DNA from: Reyranella sp.
Lineage (GTDB): Bacteria > Pseudomonadota > Alphaproteobacteria > Reyranellales > Reyranellaceae
Assembly: GCA_004296815.1 (NCBI GenBank)
Contig: SCVT01000240.1
Location: 1 to 22,664 of the forward strand
Reading direction: 5' to 3'
DNA length: 22,664 nt
Part shown: positions 1 to 7,153 of the stretch, piece by piece
Numbering within the stretch: the first letter of the stretch is position 1
Layout of the letters: every line of letters begins with the position of its first letter
The notes under the pieces: generated by a model
What the model was told of the DNA's origin: nothing
Database searches by the model: none
Seen by the model: only the letters and a program-made list of their open reading frames with translations
Made by a program: the position numbers and the translations under genes

Positions 1-834
1 CCGATCGTCACCTCGCTGCTCGCCTGGCTCGACTGGCGGCTCACCTTCATCACGCTCTTCGTGTTGTCGGCGGCCTGGGTGCCGCTCTGGTGGTTCTGCT
101 TCCGCGACGATCCCGCGACCTCGGCCCGCGTGAACGCGGCCGAGCTGGCGCATATCCGCCGGCAGGAGCCCGGCGTCGCCGCGACGCCGCATGCGGTGCT
201 GAAATCTTGGCCCGAGGCGCGGGTGCTCCGGACCCTGCTGACCAACCGGACCTTGCTCGCCAACTACTGGGCGTTCTTCGTCTTCGGCTACTTCCTGTTC
301 TTCTTCATGACGTGGCTGCCGAGCTATCTCGAGAGGAAGTACGGGCTGAACCTCGCCGCCGTCGGCCTGTTCACGGTGGCGCCGTGGCTCGCCGCGGCCC
401 TCGTCCTGTGGGCGCTCGGGCGCTGGTCGGACCACCTGCTGCAAACAACGGGCCGGCTGCGCATCGCGCGCTCCTGGCTGATCGCGGGCACGCAGCTCGT
501 CGCCGCCCTTGCGGTGATCCCCGTCGCCCTGACTGACGACCTGACGGTGGCGATCGTGGGCATCACCATCGCGGTCGCGGCCTCGATGGGCGCAAACGCC
601 GCCTACTATGCGGTGAACGTCGACATCGTGCCGGCACGCGCCGCCACGGCGCTCGGCCTCATGGACTTCGCGTTCGCGCTCGCCGGTTTCCTGGCACCCG
701 CGATCACCGGCTGGGTGCTCGGCCTGCGCGGCTCCTTCGTCGACGGCTTCCTGCTGATGGCGGCGCTCGCTTTCTCCTCGGTGCTGGTGGTGATGCTGTT
801 CCACCATCCCGACGAGGATCGCGAGACCGCCTAG
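1..834 (+). CDS. MFS transporter, C-terminal part (5' end outside window)
   Basis: The frame is open from base 1 to a TAG at 832-834, giving 277 residues of the C-terminal part of a major facilitator superfamily permease. At least five or six hydrophobic helices are visible: around LLANYWAFFVFGYFLFFF, LFTVAPWLAAALVLWALG, the IAGTQLVAALAVIPVAL region, AIVGITIAVAASMGANAAYY, MDFAFALAGFLAPAITGW and FLLMAALAFSSVLVVMLF. The segment WRLTFITLF followed by a cytoplasmic FRDDP loop resembles the end of the N-terminal six-helix bundle in the anion:cation symporter (ACS) type that carries organic acids or sugar acids. The substrate cannot be told. The gene converges on the substrate-binding protein gene with one base between the stop codons. 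Confidence 0.85.
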   Translation, partial: PIVTSLLAWLDWRLTFITLFVLSAAWVPLWWFCFRDDPATSARVNAAELAHIRRQEPGVAATPHAVLKSWPEARVLRTLLTNRTLLANYWAFFVFGYFLFFFMTWLPSYLERKYGLNLAAVGLFTVAPWLAAALVLWALGRWSDHLLQTTGRLRIARSWLIAGTQLVAALAVIPVALTDDLTVAIVGITIAVAASMGANAAYYAVNVDIVPARAATALGLMDFAFALAGFLAPAITGWVLGLRGSFVDGFLLMAALAFSSVLVVMLFHHPDEDRETA

Positions 835-835
835 A

Positions 836-2626
836 TCAGCTGTCGCGATACCAGTTGGCGAGATCCCAGGTGTTGTTGTCCCAGCCGCTGAGCTCGACCA
901 CGAGATCGTTGGCCGCCGCGGCAGCGTTCGGCCGCATGACCAGCGGGATCACGACGTAGTTCTTGACCACCAGCTCGTTCAACTTGATCAGCATGGCGGC
1001 GCGCTTGATCGGATCGAGCTCGGTCTGCGCCGCCTTGTGCGTGTCGTCGTATTCCTTGTTCTGCCAGCGCGTGATGTTGCGGCCCTGCCACTTGTTGTCC
1101 TTGGTCGCGGCCTCCCACGAGCAGAACTGGCGCAGAAACACCTCCGGATCGGGCGCATTCATGCCGTTGCTGTATTCCTGCAGGTCGGCATAGAACTTGG
1201 TGTAGGTGTCGGGGTTGGCGACGTCGGACGAGAAGAACACCGACGCTGTCACCGACTTCAGCTCCATATCGATGCCGGCCTTCTGTGCCGCCTGCTTGAT
1301 GATCTGCTGCGTCTTCTGGCGCGGCTGGTTGATCGAGGTCTGATAGACGAACTTCAGCCGCTTGCCGTCCTTGGTGCGGATGCCGTCGGGCCCTCGCACC
1401 CAGCCCGCCTTGTCGAGCACGGCGTTGGCCTTGTCGACGTTGAACTCGTACGACGTCGTCTTCGAGCGGAAGCGCTCGGGATTGTTGATGTAGTTGGCGG
1501 TCGCGATGCCGATGCGGCCGTAGATGTGGTCCTGGACCGATTTCTTGTCGATCACCAGCGAGATCGCCTCGCGCACGGCGAGATCCGACAGGATCGGATG
1601 CTTGGTCTTGAGGCTCGAGCGCTCGCCGTCGACCTCGGTCCACGGGTCGGTGTTGTTGATCTGCATGTGCTCTATGCCGCCGCCCAGCGTGATGACGACG
1701 CGGCCCTTGCCGCCCTTCTCCATGCGCACGAGGATCTCGTCCTCGACCTGCAGGTTCCAGGCGAAGTGATACTCGCCGGTCTGCAGCACGGCGCGCGCCG
1801 CCGAGACGGCATCGCCGCCGCCCTTCATCTCGATCGCGTCGAAGTGCGGCCGGTTCGGCACGTGGTAGTCGAGGTTGATCTCGCCGATGACGAGGTCGCC
1901 CGGCTTGAAGTCCTTGAACTTGTACGGGCCGGTGCCGACTGGCCTGAGGTTGGTCGGGGCGTCGCGCGACTTCTCGCCGATGAACTCGCTGAACAGGTGC
2001 TTGGGGATGATGCCGCCGGCCCAGCCGACAAAGGTGTCGGCCCAGAAGGGCGTCGGCTGCTTGAACTTCACCTTCACGGTGTGGTCGTCGATCTTCTCGA
2101 CCGTGACGTCGCGGTAGGAGCCGCTCGACACCGCCGCGGTCGCAGGATTGCTGGCGTACTGCCAGGTGAAGACGACGTCGTCGGCCGTGAACGGCTTGCC
2201 GTCGTGCCAACGCACGCCCTGCTTCAGCTTCCAGACGACCGACAGGCCGTCGGCCGCAAGCGTGCCGTCGGCGCGGTTGGGGATCGAGGCGGCGAGTTTC
2301 GGTCGCAGGTTGCCGTCGCGGTCCCAGGCGGCGAGGGGTTCGTAGAACAGGCGGCAAGCGTCCTGGTCCTTGGTGCCGACGGCGAAGTGCGGATTGAGGA
2401 GCGTCGGCCCCTGCCACCACATGACCTTGAGCAGGCCCCCGCCGCCGCGCTTGGTCGGCTTGTAGACCGGCTTCGATTGCGCCATCGCCACGCCCGAGAG
2501 GGCGAGAAGCTGGGTCGCCATCGGCGCGGTCAGGCCGGCCACCGCCAGGCGCCGGATGAAGCCGCGGCGGGACAATCTGCCCGCCTTCACCTTGTCGACG
2601 AGACTACGCAAGCCACGTTCGTTCAT
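836..2626 (-). CDS. ABC transporter substrate-binding protein, family 5 (peptide/nickel type), Tat-exported
   Basis: A 596-residue periplasmic solute-binding protein of the SBP_bac_5 group, which delivers oligopeptides or similar solutes to an ABC importer. The ATG at 2624-2626 is preceded by GGGAGG at good spacing; the frame stays open further upstream, but that part reads as shadow sequence. The N-terminus carries a twin-arginine signal: SRRGFIRR at residues 19-26, a hydrophobic stretch, and AMA-Q near residue 50 as a likely cleavage site. The mature part has the family pattern: a start region with NPHF and FYEPLAAWD, then LAASIPN, DGKPFTADDVVFTW and GTGPYKFKDFKPGD. No permease or ATPase gene is next to it: the downstream neighbour converges and trpS upstream is divergent, so it looks like an orphan. 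The ligand is unknown. Confidence 0.9.
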   Translation of the reverse strand: MNERGLRSLVDKVKAGRLSRRGFIRRLAVAGLTAPMATQLLALSGVAMAQSKPVYKPTKRGGGGLLKVMWWQGPTLLNPHFAVGTKDQDACRLFYEPLAAWDRDGNLRPKLAASIPNRADGTLAADGLSVVWKLKQGVRWHDGKPFTADDVVFTWQYASNPATAAVSSGSYRDVTVEKIDDHTVKVKFKQPTPFWADTFVGWAGGIIPKHLFSEFIGEKSRDAPTNLRPVGTGPYKFKDFKPGDLVIGEINLDYHVPNRPHFDAIEMKGGGDAVSAARAVLQTGEYHFAWNLQVEDEILVRMEKGGKGRVVITLGGGIEHMQINNTDPWTEVDGERSSLKTKHPILSDLAVREAISLVIDKKSVQDHIYGRIGIATANYINNPERFRSKTTSYEFNVDKANAVLDKAGWVRGPDGIRTKDGKRLKFVYQTSINQPRQKTQQIIKQAAQKAGIDMELKSVTASVFFSSDVANPDTYTKFYADLQEYSNGMNAPDPEVFLRQFCSWEAATKDNKWQGRNITRWQNKEYDDTHKAAQTELDPIKRAAMLIKLNELVVKNYVVIPLVMRPNAAAAANDLVVELSGWDNNTWDLANWYRDS

Positions 2627-2679
2627 CGGATGCCTCCCATCGCGATCCGCCGAAGCTGCCCCCCACGCTCCTGCTATCC

Positions 2680-2696
2680 TGCAAGATGCGTGCAAG
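2680..2696. repeat. Tandem TGCAAG direct repeat in the SBP-trpS intergenic region
   Basis: TGCAAG at 2680-2685 is repeated at 2691-2696 with five bases between, an 11-bp period or one helical turn. The repeat lies about 55 bp upstream of the substrate-binding protein start and about 150 bp upstream of trpS. Such spacing is typical of tandem sites for OmpR/PhoB-like response regulators, but no known consensus is matched, so this is only a candidate binding site. Confidence 0.3.
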
Positions 2697-2736
2697 CCGA
2701 TGGGATCAGTGTCGGTCGCCGCCGTCAACGCCTTGC

Positions 2737-2765
2737 TTGATCGGGTCGCCGCTTTGGGCGATACC
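2737..2765 (+). promoter_or_regulatory. Possible sigma-70 promoter of trpS
   Basis: TTGATC (2737-2742), 17 bases, then GATACC (2760-2765) form a plausible -35/-10 pair. A start near 2772 would give a leader of about 74 nt before trpS. The -10 match is moderate and no T-box or leader peptide with Trp codons is apparent. Confidence 0.35.
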
Positions 2766-2845
2766 CGCCCGCCCCCAGCCCTCCACCGGCGGGGTGCGCG
2801 GAGGTCCAAACCCCGCGCCATCGACCTGATCGGGAGTCCACACCC

Positions 2846-3916
2846 ATGCCTGACGTCACGACCGGCGCCGCCGCGCCCAATCCGCATCTCGCCGCCTACG
2901 CCGCCAAGGGTCTCAAGGGCCGCATCCTTTCGGGCGTGCAGCCGACCGGAAACCTCCATCTCGGCAACTATCTCGGCGCGATCCGCAACTTCGCCCGTCT
3001 CCAGAACGACTACGAGTGCCTCTACTGCGTGGTCGACCAGCACGCGATCACCGTGCCGCAGGACCCCAAGCAGCTCGCCGCCCAGACGCGCGAGATTGCG
3101 TCGGCCTTCCTCGCGGCCGGCGTCGACGGCGGCAAACAGATCATCTTCAACCAGTCGATGGTGCCCGAGCACGCGCAGCTCGCCTGGGTCTTCAACTGCG
3201 TGGCGCGCATGGGCTGGATGAGCCGCATGACGCAGTTCAAGGAGAAGGCCGGCAAGGACCGCGAGAACGTGTCGTTGGGCCTCTTCGCCTATCCGGCGCT
3301 GATGGCGGCCGACATCCTGATCTACAAGGCCACGCACGTGCCGGTCGGCGAGGACCAGAAGCAGCATCTCGAGCTGACGCGCGACATCGCGATCAAGTTC
3401 AACAACGACTTCGCCGCGCCCGACTTCTTCCCGATCACCGAGCCGCTGATCTTCGGCGCGGCGACGCGCGTGATGAGCCTGCGCGACGGCACCAAGAAGA
3501 TGAGCAAGTCCGACCCGTCGGACTACAGCCGCATCAACTTGACCGACGACGCCGAGGCGATCGCCCAGAAGATCCGCCGCGCCAAGACCGATCCGCTGCC
3601 GATGCCCGACACGATGGCGGACGCCGAGAAGAGGCCCGACGCCGACAATCTGCTGGGCATCTATGCGGCACTGGCCGACCAGGAGAAGGAGGCCGTCGTC
3701 GCGCAGTTCGCGGGCAAGCAGTTCTCAGAGTTCAAGGCGGCGCTCACTGAGCTGGCGGTCGCCAAGCTCGGCCCCATCGGGTCGGAGATGCAGCGGCTGA
3801 TGAAGGACCCCGGCCATGTCGACGGCATCCTGCGCAACGGCGCCGAACGCGCCCGCATCATCGCCGCGCCAATCCTGGCCGAGGTCTACAAGACGGTGGG
3901 CTTTCTTAAGCCCTAG
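2846..3916 (+). CDS. trpS: Tryptophanyl-tRNA synthetase
   Basis: This class Ic aminoacyl-tRNA synthetase charges tRNA-Trp with tryptophan using ATP in the cytoplasm. The 356 residues are close to the usual 330-350. The HIGH-type signature is TGNLHLGN at 34-41 and the KMSKS loop is exact at 218-222, preceded by [17 protein letters not shown] and [15 protein letters not shown], which shape the tryptophan and ATP pocket, are also present. A short N-terminal extension of about 25 residues comes before the first strand ([11 protein letters not shown]). The ATG has a GGGAG-like ribosome site about 9 bases upstream. The gene converges on the heparinase-like gene, and its last four bases are shared with that gene's stop codon. 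Confidence 0.97.
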   Translation: MPDVTTGAAAPNPHLAAYAAKGLKGRILSGVQPTGNLHLGNYLGAIRNFARLQNDYECLYCVVDQHAITVPQDPKQLAAQTREIASAFLAAGVDGGKQIIFNQSMVPEHAQLAWVFNCVARMGWMSRMTQFKEKAGKDRENVSLGLFAYPALMAADILIYKATHVPVGEDQKQHLELTRDIAIKFNNDFAAPDFFPITEPLIFGAATRVMSLRDGTKKMSKSDPSDYSRINLTDDAEAIAQKIRRAKTDPLPMPDTMADAEKRPDADNLLGIYAALADQEKEAVVAQFAGKQFSEFKAALTELAVAKLGPIGSEMQRLMKDPGHVDGILRNGAERARIIAAPILAEVYKTVGFLKP

Positions 3917-5727
3917 CCTTCCATGCGCGTGAGGGCCCACTTCACGGTGGTGCCCTCCGCCGGAACCTGGCCGACCAGGACGATCTGCTCGGTACGCCGC
4001 ACACGGCCTTCCTCGCCGAGATAGATGCTCTCCGCGAGCCCGATGCCCGCGCCTGTGGCGCGCAGCTTCCAGCCGCGGCCGCTCGGCAGACGCATCAGCA
4101 CGGCCTGACCGCTCTGCGCCAAGGTCGCCTTGACCGTGGGATGCAGGTGGAAGCGCACGATGTAGCGGCGGTCCGGCACGGTGACCGGCCGGCCCTCGTA
4201 GCCCAGGAAGGAATCCTCGCCGCGCACGTCGCCGCCGTCGGGCGACAGCCACAGGCGGCGGCGATGAATGATGCCGTAGAGCGAGCGGTAGCCGTCGTGG
4301 CACATGTCGAGCCACTGCGCGCCGGCATCGTCGGCGCGATCGATCAGTACGTTGCCGGCGCGGTATTCCAGAGAGCCGTGGTTGGTGATCTCCGTCGAAT
4401 TGACGTCGTCGACGACGGCCGTCGAGTGCGCCGCCGTGTAGCGCATGAAGTGCTGCCAGTCGCGCGGCGCGCCGGGATAGGTGCCGCAGTTCACGATCAG
4501 CCGCTCGTGCGCGGCGCTCATCTCGAAGGAGAGCGTGCCGGCATGCGCGATGCCGTCCATGCCGCGGCCCGGCGGGCTGCCGGCATCGGCCACCACCATC
4601 GAGGTGCCGGCGACGAGGCGCTGGAAGCCGCTCTGCAGCGCCATTGCGGGCGCGGCATCACCCGAACCCGTACGCGCCAGCACGAGGTCGATGAGGCGGC
4701 GGTCGCCCTCCCAGGTGCCGTTGAAGAGCGCCAGGCCGCCGTCGCCGTGGCGGAAGAAGCGCAGCATCGGCGCCATGCGGTCGATGGCGGCGACGATCTC
4801 GGCCGGCGCGCGGCGCTCGGCCGAGGTGAGCGCAGTGCGCACGTCGACCAGGTGGCGCAGCACGGCGAGCTGCAGGTGCGGCGCGCGCTCGGCGACGATG
4901 CCGTCGGCCAGCACGTAGCGCTTCACGAATTTGGCGAGGCGCGCCAGGTTCTGGTCGAGGCTCTTCTCGTAGACCTTGCCGTCGCGGATGAAGGCGAGGT
5001 CGGCGAACACCATCGCCTTCAGGACAGCGACGGCCTCGTGGCCGATCATGCCGCGGCGGGCGATGCGCCGGAGATGCGCGCGCTGGCGGGCGAGCGAGAA
5101 GACGAAGCGTGCCGAGAAGCCCTGGTCGGCCGCCGCCGCCATCCATTCGTAGTGGCGGATCCAGGCGACGATGCGGTTGGCCAGCACGTCACGCTTCCAG
5201 GTGATGGGCGACCAGCGCCGTTCGTGGTTGGTCCAATCGTCGACCAGGCGTGCCGCCAGCATGCCACCGGCAAGATCGCCGCTTTCGCGCAGGTCGCGCA
5301 TCCAGCCGAAGCCGTTCAGCGCATCGAGCCAGAGCGGCGAGGCGCCGGCCCGCCGCCAGGGCGGATCGTCGGAGTCGGGCAGGACCGTGCCGGAACTGCC
5401 GACGGCCGTGAACTCACCCGCCATCAGGAGCCGCTGGCCGAGTGCCGAGTCGCCGGGCCAGGTATCGGGTGCGACCGCGAAGAAGCTGCGCGGCGTGCCG
5501 TAGCCCAGAGTGAGGGAATAGAGGGCCGACCCCAGCAGCCAGCGGCCAAATCTCTGGCGCTCCGTGCCGGCGGAGTTCTGCGCCGAGGGGCGCACCGGGA
5601 CGGAACGGATCGGCCGGGCGCCGGGAACCAAAGGCTCTCCGGGCCGTCGGGAGTCAGCGACCAGGGTCATCGTTTCGTTCTTTGGCCCAGGCGCCGTGAG
5701 AAGCCCGGACAGTGAGGGGTCGGTCAT
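3913..5727 (-). CDS. Heparinase II/III family protein
   Basis: A 604-residue protein of the heparinase II/III group common in alphaproteobacteria, where its substrate is usually undetermined. The N-terminal half (about 70-300) is rich in helices, with W, R and H residues as in the alpha/alpha-toroid, for example [16 protein letters not shown] and [20 protein letters not shown]. The C-terminal half (about 330-600) is beta-rich and carries the family core [19 protein letters not shown], followed by [14 protein letters not shown]. No clear signal peptide is seen. ATG at 5727 is chosen because GGTGGGG lies 5 bases upstream; an internal ATG at 5670 is an alternative, and the upstream open frame to 6405 is antisense to hsp20. 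Polysaccharide lyase activity is inferred from the family only. Confidence 0.85.
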   Translation of the reverse strand: MTDPSLSGLLTAPGPKNETMTLVADSRRPGEPLVPGARPIRSVPVRPSAQNSAGTERQRFGRWLLGSALYSLTLGYGTPRSFFAVAPDTWPGDSALGQRLLMAGEFTAVGSSGTVLPDSDDPPWRRAGASPLWLDALNGFGWMRDLRESGDLAGGMLAARLVDDWTNHERRWSPITWKRDVLANRIVAWIRHYEWMAAAADQGFSARFVFSLARQRAHLRRIARRGMIGHEAVAVLKAMVFADLAFIRDGKVYEKSLDQNLARLAKFVKRYVLADGIVAERAPHLQLAVLRHLVDVRTALTSAERRAPAEIVAAIDRMAPMLRFFRHGDGGLALFNGTWEGDRRLIDLVLARTGSGDAAPAMALQSGFQRLVAGTSMVVADAGSPPGRGMDGIAHAGTLSFEMSAAHERLIVNCGTYPGAPRDWQHFMRYTAAHSTAVVDDVNSTEITNHGSLEYRAGNVLIDRADDAGAQWLDMCHDGYRSLYGIIHRRRLWLSPDGGDVRGEDSFLGYEGRPVTVPDRRYIVRFHLHPTVKATLAQSGQAVLMRLPSGRGWKLRATGAGIGLAESIYLGEEGRVRRTEQIVLVGQVPAEGTTVKWALTRMEG

Positions 5728-5769
5728 TTTACCCCACCCGGGGGGCAATGGCGATGCCCCGGGAACCCC

Positions 5770-5797
5770 CTTGAACAGGCCTTCCGGCACCCCAGAT
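5770..5797 (+). promoter_or_regulatory. Sigma-32 (RpoH)-type heat-shock promoter of hsp20
   Basis: CTTGAA at 5770-5775, 14 bases, then CCCCAGAT at 5790-5797. This is close to the RpoH consensus (CTTGAA, 13-15 bases, CCCCATnT), with one substitution in the -10 box. Transcription would start near 5804, giving a leader of about 53 nt before the hsp20 ATG. Its place directly before a small heat-shock gene supports it. Confidence 0.7.
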
Positions 5798-5807
5798 TCA
5801 CTCCAAG

Positions 5808-5859
5808 GGAAGGCCTCATGGGCTTCCCGGCCACTCGCTCCTCGGAGGAGGGTTTCATG
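5808..5859 (+). promoter_or_regulatory. ROSE-like RNA thermometer in the hsp20 leader
   Basis: The leader can form two hairpins. The first pairs GGGAAGGCC with GGGCTTCCC (one mismatch, loop TCAT). The second pairs CTCCT (5838-5842) with AGGAG (5846-5850) across a CGG loop and so hides the ribosome site, six bases before the ATG at 5857. The anti-Shine-Dalgarno strand contains TCGCT (5835-5839), which fits the U(U/C)GCU signature of ROSE elements, with a G facing a G at 5837/5851 as in known ROSE hairpins. The leader is shorter than classical ROSE leaders. The thermometer role is inferred. Confidence 0.55.
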
Positions 5860-6318
5860 AGTCGTGTATCGATGTTCAATTCGCCCCTGCTGCTGGGCTT
5901 CGACCAGCTCGAGCGCACTCTCGATCGCCTCGCGAAGAACGCCGAAGGCTACCCTCCGTACAATATCGAGCGGATCGGCGAGAACGGCCTGCGCATCACC
6001 TTGGCCGTGGCCGGCTTCACCAGCGACGATCTCGTGATCGAACTCGTCGAGAACCAGCTCACGGTCCGCGGCAAGCAGGCCGAAGAAGGCGACCGGGTCT
6101 ATCTCCACCGCGGCATCGCCGCGCGTCAGTTCCAGCGCGCCTTCATGCTGGCCGACGGGATCGAGGTGACGGGCGCCCGTCTCGACAACGGCCTGCTCTC
6201 GATCGACCTGGTACGGCCGCATGCCGAGCCGCGCATCCGAACCATCCGCATCGACGCCGGCGGCCAGGCCGGGGCGTCCGACAACACGATCGACATCACC
6301 GCGCGTCGCGTCCGCTAG
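5857..6318 (+). CDS. Small heat-shock protein Hsp20 (IbpA type)
   Basis: A 153-residue ATP-independent holdase that binds unfolding proteins in the cytoplasm. The alpha-crystallin domain spans about 35-132: YPPYNIERIGENGLRITLAV, VAGFTSDDLVIELVENQLTVRG, HRGIAARQFQRAF and LDNGLLSIDLVRP. An I-x-I motif (IRI, 130-132) precedes a short tail, as expected for oligomer contacts. The N-terminus SMFNSPLLLGFDQLER is typical of the IbpA subgroup. I use the ATG at 5857, which follows GGAGGAGGG; an in-frame ATG at 5818 lacks a good ribosome site and would add 13 residues. An RpoH-like promoter and an RNA thermometer-like leader lie upstream, and a DUF1150 gene follows by 34 bases. Confidence 0.95.
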   Translation: MSRVSMFNSPLLLGFDQLERTLDRLAKNAEGYPPYNIERIGENGLRITLAVAGFTSDDLVIELVENQLTVRGKQAEEGDRVYLHRGIAARQFQRAFMLADGIEVTGARLDNGLLSIDLVRPHAEPRIRTIRIDAGGQAGASDNTIDITARRVR

Positions 6319-6352
6319 AGCGACACGCGCTGACGCTGCCAAGGAGGTAGCC

Positions 6353-6574
6353 ATGGAAAACAATGAAATCGCTTTCAAGCCCCTCGCCGAGGAAGCTTTC
6401 CTCACGCTCGGTGCCGAGCAGATCGCCTACGTAAAGGCGATCAACCTGCCCGACGGCGCGCATGCGATCGGCATCTTCTCCGCCGACGGCAAGCCGATGG
6501 CAGCCGCGCCCTCGATCGAGGTCGCGCAGGCGTTGATCCGCCAGCACGAGCTCGAGCCCGCTCTGGTGCACTGA
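6353..6574 (+). CDS. DUF1150 family small protein
   Basis: A 73-residue protein that matches the alphaproteobacterial DUF1150 family: a conserved IAYVKAINLPDGAHAIGIFSADGKPM core and a C-terminal RQHELEPALVH. The function is unknown. A perfect AAGGAGGT ribosome site lies seven bases before the ATG at 6353, ruling out the longer in-frame start. It follows hsp20 by 34 bases on the same strand and probably shares its heat-shock transcript. It ends 12 bases from the convergent ptsN gene. The pairing with Hsp20 and ptsN is, as I recall, common in this class and suggests a stress-related role, which is inference. Confidence 0.88.
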   Translation: MENNEIAFKPLAEEAFLTLGAEQIAYVKAINLPDGAHAIGIFSADGKPMAAAPSIEVAQALIRQHELEPALVH

Positions 6575-6582
6575 GGAGCGGA

Positions 6583-6595
6583 GCCGCTAAGCGGC
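6583..6595. terminator. Short GC-rich dyad between DUF1150 gene and ptsN
   Basis: GCCGCT-A-AGCGGC is a perfect 13-base dyad between two convergent genes that overlaps the ptsN stop codon. It could form a short hairpin on either transcript. No T-tract follows on either strand, so a terminator role is weak. Confidence 0.25.
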
Positions 6596-7057
6596 GGTCT
6601 GCGTCTGGAGAGTCTCGACGAGAAGCGCGTAGAGCGCGTCGGCCTTTTCGGTCGCGCGCAGCTTCTCGACGAGACTGCGGTCGCGCAGCAGGCGCGATAC
6701 GCGGGCCAGCGCCTTGAGGTGATCGGCACCGGCGCCTTCCGGGGTGACCAGCAGGAACACGATATCGACCGGCCGCTCGTCGATCGCATCGAAATCGACG
6801 GGGTGAGCCAGGCGCGCGAACAGGCCGTGCGGCTTGGCGATGGTCGTCAGCCGCCCGTGCGGGATGGCGATGCCGCCGCCGATCCCGGTCGAGCCCAGCC
6901 GCTCGCGCTCGAGCAGGCGGTCGAACAGCTTGCGTTCGTCGATCTTGAAAAGGCTGGCGGCCTTGCCGGCCAGCTCCGCCAGCAGCGCCTTCTTTCCGGT
7001 CGCCTTGGCATGTGCCAAAACGGCATCGGGGCCGGTCAGCAAATCGGCGATTTCCAC
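6587..7057 (-). CDS. ptsN: PTS IIA-like nitrogen regulatory protein PtsN (EIIA-Ntr)
   Basis: The last phosphocarrier of the nitrogen phosphotransferase system (PtsP to PtsO to PtsN). It transports no sugar but regulates potassium uptake, stress and nitrogen responses through its phosphorylation state. The 156 residues form one EIIA type-2 domain. The phosphorylated histidine is H67 in GGGIAIPHGRL. RPVDIVFLLVTPEGAGADHLKALARVSRLL is also typical. The start is a GTG at 7057, the first standard start after an in-frame TAA five codons upstream; its ribosome site is weak. It lies 96 bp downstream of rpoN on the same strand. The hpf gene usually found between the two is not there. Confidence 0.95.
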   Translation of the reverse strand: MEIADLLTGPDAVLAHAKATGKKALLAELAGKAASLFKIDERKLFDRLLERERLGSTGIGGGIAIPHGRLTTIAKPHGLFARLAHPVDFDAIDERPVDIVFLLVTPEGAGADHLKALARVSRLLRDRSLVEKLRATEKADALYALLVETLQTQTAA

Positions 7058-7153
7058 AATTGCACCAATGGGTTAGCGGGCACGGCCTGAACCTGCCCCC
7101 GCGAGGGGTGCGCCCCTATAAGCGCGTCCCTCGGGCGGGTCAAGCACCCCTCC

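Noticed and set aside
1037..2740. A 567-codon plus-strand frame over the substrate-binding protein gene
   Set aside because: Shadow of the real minus-strand gene; no domain or ribosome site, and the composition is typical of mirrored codons.
2627..3367. N-terminal extension of the substrate-binding protein frame into trpS
   Set aside because: It would overlap trpS antisense and displace the Tat signal from the N-terminus; the ATG at 2626 has a good ribosome site.
5728..6405. N-terminal extension of the heparinase-like frame across hsp20
   Set aside because: Antisense to the clearly coding hsp20 and its leader; the ATG at 5727 has GGTGGGG upstream.
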